A DNA stretch of 64,000 nt from Tetranychus cinnabarinus (lineage: Eukaryota > Arthropoda > Arachnida > Trombidiformes > Tetranychidae), in assembly GCA_022266195.1 (NCBI GenBank), contig WHVY01000002.1, forward strand, positions 3,983,001 to 4,047,000, written 5' to 3'. The number at the start of each line of letters is the position of its first letter. Position 1 is the stretch's first letter. The translations under genes and the position numbers were made by a program. Positions 30,001-41,312 of this stretch are shown in pieces. The notes under the pieces were generated by a model. It was given only the letters and a program-made list of their open reading frames with translations. It searched no databases and was not told the origin of the DNA.

Positions 30001-30842
30001 TGTTCGCCTTCATTAATAACAATTCACATAAATCAGTGAAATCATGCAACTGTTTAGCCACTTTCATGGCATCGTCATTAAATTCTCTGGCCTTTTGCAT
30101 TAAACCAGCTCTCATATGAATTGCTGATAAAGCCATCAGACATCTTAGAAGATCGTCAGGAAAACCAAATTTCTTGGACAATAAGGTACCTTCTTCCAAA
30201 AATTTGACAGCCAATTTATCACCTTTTTGTTCAAATACTAAAGCCAAATTTATCAATCCACGAGTCCTCATTTGTGCGTAATCTCTCTCAGAGATGTTCC
30301 CTTTTAATCTAAAGAGTACAATTATTAACGATAGTAATAATAAGAATAAAAACGATTTTAGCTTGAAGTTTAAGTGGGAATACTTACTTTGATGCTCTTG
30401 TAAGAGCACTCCTAAAATATAATTCTGCTTTTTCCAAAGATTGCTTATTCTTTAAAGGGTTAGAATTGTAATACAACCAATATGTCCTGCCCAAGGTGGC
30501 ATCAGCCCGTTGCATCTCTTCCTTGTTGTCCAGCTCCATGGCAATCCTCCTAAATTCCTTTAAATGTAACGCAGATTTACGGAATGAACCAAGCAAGGCA
30601 AGAGATTCTCCCACCATTCGATTAGCCACAGCTGTACCAAGACGATCATTAACTTTTTGACACAATTTCAATTCTTCGTTATGAGCTTCTAAAGATTCTT
30701 CATATTTTCCTTGCTCAGAATAAATAATACCGATGTAATTACAACACTTGGCTGCTTCCTTGAAATCCTTCTTGGCCAATGCTTTTTCTTTATCTCGGAG
30801 CAGGATTCTAACTTTAACTTCTGGATCATCTTCTTTACCCAT
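27059..30842 (-). CDS. TONSL: TONSL (Tonsoku-like), DNA-replication-repair scaffold, 2 coding exons
   Basis: Exon 1 is 30,842-30,388 and exon 2 is 30,308-27,059, with a 79-base GT-AG intron, giving 1234 residues (human TONSL about 1380). With MMS22L, TONSL binds new histones at stalled forks and promotes RAD51 loading. TPR-like helical repeats fill residues 1-400 (GIIYSEQGKYEESLEAHNEE; IYFSLGQTYLDNQQFSEAL). Three ankyrin repeats at about 528-645 (SALHRACIDGN, LPIHEASNHGYADIVEYL, TPLHDACANGHIDVIRVL) are the unmethylated-H4K20 reader in the family. An acidic Glu run lies near 860, a ubiquitin-like segment at about 975-1065 and C-terminal leucine-rich repeats at about 1110-1234. The domain order TPR-ANK-UBL-LRR is diagnostic. 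The start was taken at the ATG 30,842 (an upstream TTG extension was dropped). Confidence 0.93.
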
Positions 30843-31188
30843 TTCACACAATCAAGGCAGGATAAACTAACAGGAATAGATGAAACAAAAACTTAAAAAA
30901 TTAAACCAATACTGAACTATTTAATGTAAAATAAAATAAATAAAGATTGCATTTGAAAACAAACTCAATCTAACACAAAGTCAACAAAGTTTTCGCGCCT
31001 TTAAACGGTAAAACTAACTCAGCGCCATCTATTTCTCACTATAGTTACAAAGTAAATGCATAAAATTTGAACAATTTTCTATTGTTTCAATTTTCATCTC
31101 ACATTTAGATTCAAATTTCATTATCAATATTTATTCATTTTTTGGGATAATAAATACAGAAGGAATTTAAAAGAGCTGATTCGAATTT
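30843..31188. promoter_or_regulatory. Short intergenic region, promoter of TONSL
   Basis: Holds the TONSL 5' region and the 3' end of MGME1. GCGCCATCT at 31,022-31,030 (minus strand AGATGGCGC), about 180 bases before the TONSL ATG, recurs upstream of the gene at 32,745. Confidence 0.35.
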
Positions 31189-32244
31189 TCAGCTTTTAAC
31201 ATTTGTTAACCAATAATTATGAAGCCTTTTTACCCATGAGATCCAATAATTTTTACAAAGTGATTCTGAAATACGATGTACATGAGCAGGTGAACCATCT
31301 TCATAGGCAACTACAATTGCTGCTTTACTAACTTGAAAATCATATTTACTGTCAAAGTTTAAAGCACCTAAATAAGACACAACTTGAATTGGTTCATCGT
31401 ATAGATTATAGATTGTTGGTTTGGGTCGACTTGATGTCTTCCAATCAATGAGGTAACAAGTTTTATTGTAATAAGCGACACAATCAATGATACCTTTGTA
31501 ACATAGAAAAGGATGAATAACGGGTTTCTCTAACAATTGAACCTTGGATATGTTGGTGAAAACGTTGGACAAACTTTTCCAGTAGCCGGATATTTCTTCG
31601 CTAATTTCAATTTCCTCAGACTTTTCTTCTAATCTTTTGGCAATGTTGGCATGAAGTAAGTGACCTCGTCGAAATATTTTCTGTTGGTATTCCTTGAACT
31701 TTTCCTCACCAAGTTGTTCAATCATCCGCCCTTTCCATTGTTCCAATGCTTGTCTAGATGCGGCTGACTTGGTTTCACCAATTATTTTAGTAACTGATGG
31801 AAACTCGTTCACTTTTAGATTGTTGTTATCCAAAATTAATTTTCTTTTACAATTCAACTCATATTCTATTGTTTTCTCTTCGGTTTTTAGATTAGATTTA
31901 GATCTCCATGGGTTTGACATGGGAAAATTTATGAGTTCTTCAGGGTTCCAGTTAACTGGTAACACCTCCGTATAAATGTTGATCAGCTCTTTGGGTGATA
32001 TCTTGCAACCAGCTTGCTTATCACTATCAATTTTACTGCGACTTTGATCAACAGCGTTGGATTGAGATCCATAAATGAGGTCATTTTCTAGTTCAAATTG
32101 AGCTTCATCGAAATCGTTGTTTTTTGAATAAAAAGATTTTGAAGAAAAATGAATATCACGAATAATTTGACTTCCTAGTCCGTGTAAACAGCTTCCGAAT
32201 AGATGTGAAGACTCTCTGAAACCAAATCCAATTACAAGATGCAT
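31189..32244 (-). CDS. MGME1: Mitochondrial genome maintenance exonuclease 1 (MGME1), single exon
   Basis: This 351-residue protein starts at the ATG 32,244; the longer frame needs a TTG. Human MGME1 is 344 residues. MGME1 is a RecB-type PD-(D/E)xK single-strand exonuclease that trims flaps during mitochondrial DNA replication. Catalytic motifs: KGIIDCVAYY (Asp, about 253), YLIDWKTSSRPKP (D-x-K, about 266-268) and QVVSYLGALN (Gln/Tyr motif, about 288). HPFLCYKGIIDC and FPSVTKIIGETKSA are also typical of the family. The N-terminal 40 residues are poor in acidic residues and contain Arg, Ser and His, fitting a mitochondrial targeting peptide. It lies 129 bases downstream of the next minus-strand gene, close enough to share regulation. 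Confidence 0.9.
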   Translation of the reverse strand: MHLVIGFGFRESSHLFGSCLHGLGSQIIRDIHFSSKSFYSKNNDFDEAQFELENDLIYGSQSNAVDQSRSKIDSDKQAGCKISPKELINIYTEVLPVNWNPEELINFPMSNPWRSKSNLKTEEKTIEYELNCKRKLILDNNNLKVNEFPSVTKIIGETKSAASRQALEQWKGRMIEQLGEEKFKEYQQKIFRRGHLLHANIAKRLEEKSEEIEISEEISGYWKSLSNVFTNISKVQLLEKPVIHPFLCYKGIIDCVAYYNKTCYLIDWKTSSRPKPTIYNLYDEPIQVVSYLGALNFDSKYDFQVSKAAIVVAYEDGSPAHVHRISESLCKNYWISWVKRLHNYWLTNVKS

Positions 32245-32373
32245 TTTACCGAATATTCTGATCAAGATGATATCGAATGGGCAAAAAAGATACGATGACA
32301 AGATGATAAAGGGTTGATTGAAGATAATTAATTCAATAAAGGCGAGAGCAAAATATTGAAACTAAAAAAGAGT

Positions 32374-32745
32374 TTATTTGTGAGGTTGATGAGTAAGTTC
32401 ATCAATAATGTCTTTCTGTTGGACAATCTTTTCATTAAGGGCTGCCAAATGTTCAGTCATTACACTTAATTGAGAATTATAATTGTAAATAATAGTGTCC
32501 ATCTCTTGGATCTTTTTCTTAGCCGTTTCATAGTCCTGAGTAACCATCTCTAATTGTCCTCGGAGTGAGCGACATTCAGATAGATAAGAAATCGACCGGC
32601 TATCAGCATCACTAATACGTTCAATCAATTTACTCATCTCCTTTTTAAAATGATTAATGATGTCTTCTTTAATCATTTCTTCAACCTGGTTACTTACTTT
32701 ATCAGAACCATTTGAAAGTAAACTAGTATCACTCAAAGATCCCAT
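32374..32745 (-). CDS. Short coiled-coil protein resembling the C-terminus of PPP1R21
   Basis: This 123-residue protein is almost entirely coiled coil after a Ser-rich leader. DADSRSISYLSECRSLRGQLE and YNSQLSVMTEHLAALNEKI, with the spacing between them, resemble the C-terminal TTKRSYEDQ region of PPP1R21, a subunit of the FERRY Rab5 effector complex on early endosomes. The family protein is usually about 780 residues. Here an in-frame stop lies three codons before the ATG, and no upstream exon with the KLRAQ N-terminal region was found within several kb. It is therefore either a stand-alone C-terminal homologue, or a last exon spliced to distant exons through an internal AACCAG acceptor-like site near 32,688. 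The family assignment is from memory of the motif. Confidence 0.6.
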   Translation of the reverse strand: MGSLSDTSLLSNGSDKVSNQVEEMIKEDIINHFKKEMSKLIERISDADSRSISYLSECRSLRGQLEMVTQDYETAKKKIQEMDTIIYNYNSQLSVMTEHLAALNEKIVQQKDIIDELTHQPHK

Positions 32746-35491
32746 TGGTTTTTATACAAAATTTGATTGACACAGGTAAAATAATTAACAAAAACTTTCC
32801 GTTATCACAATTTACTGAAACAATTTGTTTACTAAAAGCTGAATTCAGGTGAATCCAATCATCTGTTAACGTAACTTACGAAAGCGCCATCTCCTAGTAG
32901 CTTTTTGAGGGATCACTTAATTAACCGAAATAAATTTACGATTAAATAATACAACAATGTTTATTAAAAATCAGAATAATAATTGACATTCATAGTTAAG
33001 TTAAAGACCAAATCGGTTTGTCCAATTTATACACTTTATTGAGATATCTAGAAATAATTTAATGAAACAAACGTAATGTTCATTAATTGCGTCTCTGACT
33101 TTACTCCAAACCAATAGATGGCAGATCATCAATTGGATTGTAAACAAATTCGTGTTTGATTATAATTTGCTTTTATCGTTTCTTAATTTAATTATGTTAT
33201 TCAAATTGTTTGGCAACATTGCCAATTAGTGATGAAGCAATTCTGGTTTGAAAATAGCTGGCCTTTCAATTCTCATCAGTGAATTGATGATCAAACGACG
33301 GTTTAACATGTGCAAATATTTTGACTGATTAAATTGAACACCAAGTATTTACAACAACAATGTAAGTTAAATTTACTCAACACATTGAGATTATAAGAGT
33401 TAATAGCTACTTTACTCTGGTGAATTACACTTCTGTTTCCCCATTAACACGAAAAGGCACTAAAACTGTGTGATAATTGATAACTGAATTAGATTTTTAA
33501 GCCAATAACAACTTTACCTAGGTTGACTTGCATTCAACTGAAAGTAATAATTATCCAAGGAAATGAGTGTTAATTCAATCAGAATGGTATATACTCTTTA
33601 ATTTCCCTGAGTTTCATCAACAACAATGAAACTATAAAATAACTTGAAAATAAAATGAAATTAAATCTAAAATTAATACAATGTTCAATACAATTTTTCT
33701 CTACAGGTTCACTGGGAGCGTAAAAAACAAGGCATCTAGGAAACGAACATAGACATAGGAAAAGGATAATAGGAAAACCAAGGAAATTAACCAAAGCGAT
33801 TCAAACGTTCAAACTGGATTTCATTTACATTCATATAAACCATAACAATAAGCATGGAATTGAACCAAGATTAAATGAGCAATTAGGAAGATCCAAGAGT
33901 TATGGCTAATTCCAGTCAAGCAACAAATTGAAAGTGGATTGGTAAAGACGCAATAATCTCTCAATCACAATTGAAGCCAACACAACCTGGACTAACCTTG
34001 TGATGACCCAAAGACAAGTGATAATTAGACTTGTTGGTGATATAAATGGTTCCTAAAAATGTTTCAAACAAGCATTTGGACAAAAGCATTACATTGTATC
34101 GCCATTGTAGACTATTTGAGATTCAGCGAACACCAACAAATCTAATTCTCAACTTTATAACTTTTTATTTCCACCTTTTTATATTTACTTATTTAATATT
34201 GACTCTTTTTTTCTACCTTCTTGTTCCTTCATCATTTCTCTGGTTATTATTATTATTGCTGTGTTGAACAAATAATATAACCAAATGAAATGATAAATTG
34301 TGTGACTTGACTGAGCAAATAATCTCTGTAATCATTTCATATATCAGAATTTTTCACAATTCAGTTTAAAAAGATAAACAGAAGATGGCAAAAAAAGGAA
34401 GCAAAGGAACCACCACCGCAACTCTACGCATTCTCATCCATTTACCATCATTTTACCAGCCAAAATCGAGACTCACTCCAAGTCTTTGGGATAATGGGAA
34501 AAGCTGATCACATTTTATCAACCATGCAGACCAAAGCAACAATAACATCATTATCATCATCAACATCAAGAACAACAACAACATCAACCTGATCAAAGAA
34601 CTTGATTTGCATGAACCAAAAAAAAGAGTCGATCAGCAACATTATTGTCTAATCATTCCTGTATCATCTGATTGAATTGTCTTCTTTTTTTCAGTTACAA
34701 TTTCTTGTGATAATCTCTCATGTTGTGTGAAATGGTTAAACTTGTGATTCCAATATTAGCAGAGTTAATCAATGTTAATCAATGTCAAAACATGTTTCCC
34801 ATTTAACACCCAACTTGCACCTGTAAATGTTACCTCTAACCCTTCCAAACCGTTGACAAGTTGATTAGTTGCTATTAATTTTCACTTCAACTTGTGATTA
34901 ACATCCAACGGAAACATTAACAAATGAACCAAGTAAATTAATACCATGTTAAATTGTTGAATCAAATTTTTTTTCCTCTCTATTAGTCAAGTGTGTTTAT
35001 ACGTAAAGAAAAGATATTAAAACATTTCTCTTTACCATTGTGATTATAACCCAAAGTTGAGAATTAAAAATTGTGTGTTTGAAAGTGAAATAACAGCAGC
35101 AATGTTGATTAAAAGGCGAAAAAAAGTATCAATGTTGATATAATTGTCACCATCATCAGCATTATTATCACACCCAAAAAAAAGAAGAAGGAAAATAATG
35201 ATTAGTGTTTCAACAGATAATCTGTAAATCTATTTCCTACCATTGTGATTATCCTTTATTGTTTTTGTCGTTGCACCTTTTTTTGGGTTGAGTTGATTCC
35301 AATTGAATAGACTGTCATCTAGTTGATTAACCCATCAACCTGGATTACAGTCAACCGGATTATCAACCAATAAGACAACAACAAGTGATTAGTGAATCTT
35401 TGTGTGTTTCCATATTTTAATCCAACGCAAGCATAAAAAAGAAACGGATTCAGTGAGTTTACATTATCTAACATTGACCCGTAAAAAAAAG
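32746..35491. other. Intergenic region between the divergent PPP1R21-like and potassium channel genes
   Basis: No gene is supported. GCGCCATCT at 32,884-32,892 lies about 140 bases before the PPP1R21-like ATG. Low-complexity ATC/AAC triplets run at about 34,550-34,600. The last kilobase probably contains the 5' UTR of the channel gene. Confidence 0.4.
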
Positions 35492-35981
35492 ATGGATAAC
35501 TACATTGGAATGACCACTTTAAATGGTAAAAATGAAGGCCTAGGATCAGGTTCAACCGGTGATCAATCCCACAAACAGTGTCCAAACAGTGAATCAAGTA
35601 AATCATGTCGATGTTGCCATCGATTGGGTTCCCTATTGTGTTCAAACCTAGGCTTATCCCTGTTAATTTTGGGCTACTCAACATTGGGTGCTTTCCTGTT
35701 TAGCCAGCTTGAATCGTTAAGTGAAAAACAGCGGATTAACCAAGTAATTGCTTTACGCAATTTAACGGTAGCTAAATTGTGGAGAATCACTGAGAATACA
35801 AATATTTTAAAGGAAGAAAATTGGACCGCCATGACAACAAATGAAATCATTAAATTTCAAAAGCTTTTATATCAAGCATTCATGGAAGGCTTTGATGGTA
35901 GAGAAGCAGTTAACCCAAAAGCTGACCAATGGTCATTTACAGGTGCCTTTCTCTATTCAATTACCGTGATAACAACAATTG
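35492..35981 (+). CDS. Two-pore-domain potassium channel, first coding exon
   Basis: The exon encodes 163 codons plus one base, from the ATG 35,492 (an earlier GTG-initiated extension was dropped) to a donor GGTAAGT at 35,981. A Cys-rich cytosolic leader (SKSCRCCHRLGSLLC) precedes transmembrane segment 1 (NLGLSLLILGYSTLGAFLF, about 51-70). An extracellular cap with glycosylation sites NLT and NWT follows. Pore helix 1, WSFTGAFLYSITVITTIG (about 146-163), stops inside the TxGYG selectivity filter. Splitting the filter codon by a phase 1 intron is common in K2P genes. The channel would set resting potassium conductance at the plasma membrane. The remaining exons (second pore) were not found in the window. 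Subfamily not assigned. Confidence 0.85.
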
Positions 35982-38900
35982 GTAAGTGCAACAATTGACA
36001 ATTAACCAGAACACCAGAAAAAAACCAAAACATTAACTCGACTGACAGCAACAGAGCTAAAACAAAACAATGTTTTTTTCCTCTTTAAAAATTTTCCTTT
36101 CCCTTTCAATGAAAACCAGATTTGGGTTCAATTACATTTTGATTGTTACTGTTTAATTTAAACAATTTAACTCGCAATTTAACCCGATTAACCAACGATG
36201 ATAAGGTGCGGATGAGAAGAAGGCAAAAGCTTTTCAAAAAACACTGCAAGGTTAGGTAATGATTGATGAAGACATTTTTTCCCCGATTGTTTGGGTTGAA
36301 AGCAAATCTTGATCGTTTCATGTTTAAGAAACAATTTACACTTCTATTAACTTAATTAGCTAATGTAGCCTTTCCCTGCTTTGCCAATGTTAAACTGATT
36401 GTTGGTTAAATTAACTTAATTTGATTTGAAAAAGCAAAAAATGTTGGCCAAAAAAAGGTTGTCTGTTTAGTCTTTTCCAGATGAAAACATATGTAGAGGT
36501 AAAATTTTGAACAAAACGTAAAACGCTTTTCCCTGTCTCATTACAATTCAAATTGGGTTTACTTTGAAATTCATGATTAGACTTATTAAACTTACCTATC
36601 AACACGCTTTCATTATTAACCATTTCACTTGAAAGTACAACAATCAATTAGAGCAATTTGATTGAATCCGATTTTTATACAGATTAAAAGAAACATTAAT
36701 TTAACCTGAAATGATTGTATGTCAATCAAGTTAAAGATACATTTTGGGTTAACTCTAAGGCCTATTCAGGCTCAATCAATCAATTAGATTGAAGGTTTAA
36801 TTTAATCACTAAAAGGCTTTTTTTGGCTCTTCTTCTTCTCCTTCTGAATAAGATTGAATTTAAAATGATTGTTAAGCTGATTGAGATTGTAACAAGACTG
36901 ACGAGAAGAGAAGCAAAAAAAGAGTTAAAAATTCAATTGAATTGTGTTAATAAAATACCCTTTTAATCCATTACATTTTGAGTACAAAAAATAATGAAAC
37001 AAGAAACTTGATATTACAAGATTTGTAGTTTTGTAAAGTGCAAAACTGGATTTGATGCAAAAAAAAGTATGAGAAGCAAAGGGATGGAAGAAGGAAAAAA
37101 AATGTAAACTTTTATCCAGAAGAGAATCTTAATAGACTAAATATCATTGAAAAGGTGAGAAAGGATAAGAAAGTGAGAAATGATTGAATGAAAATGATAA
37201 AGATGATGAAGGAAGGGAGTAAAAGAGTATTAAAGATGAAGATAAATTTTTCTGGTTCAGTTAAATATGAAATTAGTTGTGACAGGGAGAGGATTAAAAG
37301 TAAATCAAGCAGAATCAAAGTAAGAATGGATTTCAGATGTGAAAATGGTGAATACAGTTTGATTGATAGTTTACAGTTGCAACAACTTTCAATGTTACCA
37401 AACAAGATGAAGATAAGGAAAGGAGATGAACAAGAAGAAGGAGAGAAAGAGGGATTGATTGAAGGTAGACAGAGGTAGACAGCATTGGATAACTAGCAAG
37501 ATGAAATAAGCTCGAAAATCTTGTCAGCAAATCTTTCAATTCATCCATTTCTTAATTCACTTTTTAGTCTTCATTTCTTCTTTCGCCCAAATCGTATTGT
37601 TTTTAATTCATTTTACTTCTCTAACAATTTTTCCCCATTCAATGATAGTTTCAATCAAAAGTCAATCTTTTTAAATTTTTCACCATTCAACTAGTATTTG
37701 ACTCTGCAAAGTGACCTTTGATTTGTCTTGATTTCAACGGAAATTGGTCTGAGATTTTTCAACTGATTTCTCTTTTTCTTCTGTTTAGAAAATATTTAGT
37801 AACTTTTCAGATTGAACACACAGATATGAGACAATTACTCTTAAGCAAAGTTAAAACTTTGATGTTAACACAAACATTGTGAATAGGATATTGAAGAACT
37901 TGAACGGTAAAAAAATTCGATAAACATTAGTAGAATCGACAGTGGGAACTGAATTCGCTCTACCAAGATTTGTCTTTACAAACGAAAGCTAGTCTTGTAA
38001 AAACTCTCCGTTATTCACGTCAATATCGCTGTATCCACCCTTAGTCAAAATGGCTTAACGAATATCTCTAGCAGCTTTGATTTACAGGGAATGTAACTTA
38101 GGGAAACGAATGAGAGAAAAGCTTGATTTCGTGATTCAAATTAATGGTGCTTTATGCTTAAATATATTGTATAGATTTCAAGATTTGGAAAAATTATTTT
38201 CCATTCGCTCCGATTGGGATTAAAAATGCTTCGTTTCTGTACTTTTCATTCATGAGATAATAAAAACTCCCAGCAAAACGTTGAAAGTTTTTCACTCGCT
38301 TTGCCAATCTGTTTATAAATGCATTTATTATCATAAAACTTATCGGTTACTTTAACTTAACCGTTTCCCATCTCAATCAATAAATGGAATGCAATAAATT
38401 TTGATTAACTCAAGTTTCACCTGAATAACATTTCAAGTTTCTAAATTGGTTGGAAAAAAAATGTTGCCAAAAAGCTCATGAAAACGGAATCAATGTTGAC
38501 TCTGTTTCAATCAATCCCAATCAATCTTAATTTTTACTTTTGCTTTTTACTTCAATAATTTATTTACCTTTCAATTGGCCCAATTGGATCAAAGGTAAAG
38601 GCTTTCGTTTTGTTTCCATCAAAATAAGTCTCAAACCTAATCATCATCATCATTAGCCAATCAATTTATAACGTGTTAAACAGTCAACTGCAATTACCTT
38701 TTACTTTGATCAAACGCAACCTTTGCCAGTCAAATGATTAACCTTTAAAATGTGGTCAAATGTAATTAGTACATTACTTGACCAATTAATGTAAATTAAT
38801 TTATTGTTATAATTAGTTTCTTTTGTTGAACAGCAAAATAGTCAAATTTGTTATTCTTTTCAAAGATTAATTAAATTATCCGTTAAGGTTAATCAATTAA

Positions 38901-40623
38901 ACGATGTTTACATTTTTACTTGTCTTTAACCTTTTACCAGCCTCGAACAAATATGATTAACTTTAAATGAGGTTAAATGAATGAATGAATTTATTATTAT
39001 TATTGGTCAGTCTCAATGTGATCCGGAAATTAAACAACTTTATCAAAATAAAAAGAGATTCAAGTCGTATAATGATAATGTTTATTGTTAGCAATGACTT
39101 TCTTTAATAATCAATTGTTACAATAATGATGAGTCTGATTAGAATGGGCAAGTGAAGAAAGAATAAAATGACCGGAAATAATATCAAAAAGAAGAGAAAA
39201 GATGAGAAAATTATCGAAAAGAATCGCCATTTCGTTCAATTTATCAACTTTTTTATTCCAACATTTCGTTGGAAGAAATCGTTGGCAATCGAAGGTGTTG
39301 TTTGGGGAAACGAAATTTCACTCAAAACTGATATTAAAACCGTCGAATTACGATCCTCTAGATTCTGAACTTTTCCTTCGATTTCTTTTTGTGCTTTACG
39401 TGAATATTTTTTCAGTTCAAATCGTTGGCTGAGAATTTCAAGTTTTATCTTTGACTCCTTCAGTCGATGAATTTTCTTTAATGAATCAACATTAACCATT
39501 TACTTTCAACTTCATTTAGTTCTTGAAACTTGATTGAACCTTATTGAGTAGTCTTGTAAAGTCCGGTTATCAAATTTTACCAACTGAATAATTTAAAACT
39601 GAACAAGTTTTGGAGATTTATTTTTACCAAATTCACTGCGAAAGGTTGACATAATACTTTAAGGAAACTTGGCCATTTAATGGATGAAAACCTTTCAAGC
39701 TTTTCATTATTTTTGAAGCGTTTGTTTGCATAAAAAGATTCAATAAAATAATCAATAACATTAAAATAGTTATGAAAAAAAGCTCTTGACTTACAAAGTG
39801 AATGGCAAGAGAATACAAAAAAAGAGCAAAGTTTCATTTCTTACTTTGATGACAACGATTACTCTTGATTAACTTTAATTGTGTGATGACAATTAAACAA
39901 TCCATGGATAGTCTAATCTGTTGGAGTAACAAAACAACACATTAACAACCCAAACACACAGAGAGAGAAGGGAAAAAGGAGGAAGAAGAAGAAGACAAAA
40001 AGAGTTAACTTTGTCTTCTTAAACTCATTAAAAGTAAATGATTGTGATTTACTTCGTTTTCCTGGCAGTTTCACTTTCCCATTCAATAATAATACTTATC
40101 ATGGTTATTTCCCTTATTACCTTGTATTTATCATGGATGATCATTAAACAAAAGGAACCAATTATTATTATATTTCCAAATGCAGGTAAGATTTCAGTGA
40201 AACAGGAAAAAAAATCTTATACATAATAACACAATATTTGCTCCTTCAACTTTAACCCTCTTCAAGTAAACACACACAATATTTGTTCATTTATCCACTC
40301 TCAACCTAATATCCAACAATATCAACAGAAGACGACGGGAAGATGAATGAAGATGAAAAGAGGACGAAAAAACTACAGAAAATAACCATTTCCAACTTTC
40401 CATCTTCCATCAACCATCATCATCATCAGGAGACGAACCCGGCGAAACAATATAATGTTCATTGTTTTCCATTTCAGGCTTGACTGAATATCATTTCTTC
40501 ACTTTCATTGATTCTGTTTGATTGCCTTTGACCAACGAAAAGTTGTCAATATTGAAAACAAAAAAACAGTACAAGAATTAATCCAAAGTTCACTTTAAAC
40601 AAACTTTAACAATTGTCAATAGT
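35982..40623. other. Probable first intron of the potassium channel gene, left part
   Basis: AT-rich, without a supportable coding exon. A 62-codon hydrophobic frame (40,038-40,226) contains a donor-like GCAGGTAAGA at about 40,184 but matches nothing known. Purine-rich GAA/GGA tracts occur near 37,090-37,480 and 39,960-40,010. Confidence 0.4.
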
Positions 40624-40749
40624 AAATGTAACTAAATCTGAATCAAATCCGACAGTTAAACAGTCTCATGATGCCGTAAGTGTAAATATCAGCATTTAAT
40701 ATCTTCATCACCATCCCAATCCATAATCATGATCATTTTCATTTCTTCA

Positions 40750-41312
40750 TGTTGTGTCCCAAAATCAAGAAAATAAAATAATCAAAAGAAATGAAAGGTT
40801 GGAAACACAACACAAGTGTAAACTTAGTGTAAAGCAAAAAGTAAAGTTTAATTGAAATCAAAAACTAATGTTTACGGGTTGAAGGTTAGTGAAACTCTCA
40901 AAGTGAGCTCTCAAACTGACAGTGGACTCTGACTTAAGTTTGGTCAGTTCGGGTTTAAATAGGGAAAATTAGGAAGTGAAATATGGTGTACAAATGTGTA
41001 AAGGAATACAACGGACGGAAATGAAGACAAGTGGTCATAGCCTGAGGGCAAGTTAAGGAGAAGAGATTGGTACAATAAAGTAGCTTATTGGATTAGGAAA
41101 AGAATGTGAAAGTCGTTAAGCTAAGTAATTATCTCAACGGAAAATTGTGAATAGAAGAAGAAGATTTGAATTAAGTATTACAATTATTATTGTTAAACTA
41201 GTTAAGTACTGATCGATGGAAGACTGATGGAGTGATAGGCTGATGTGCGATTGATGGGTTATCGGTGATGGGTTGATGGAAGAATCCAAAAATTCAAGAG
41301 TGGGACATAACA
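40750..41312 (-). repeat. 3' LTR of the gypsy element (left copy)
   Basis: 563 bases, plus-strand edges TGTTGTGTCCC and GGGACATAACA. Near the end that faces the gag-pol frame (about 41,210-41,280) it carries a degenerate GATGG/TGATGG low-complexity tract. The last codons of gag-pol run 19 bases into it. Confidence 0.95.

Noticed and set aside
30309..30409. Hydrophobic N-terminal extension of the large TONSL frame
   Set aside because: It is intron read-through; the GT-AG pair at 30,387 and 30,309 joins the two TPR regions in frame.
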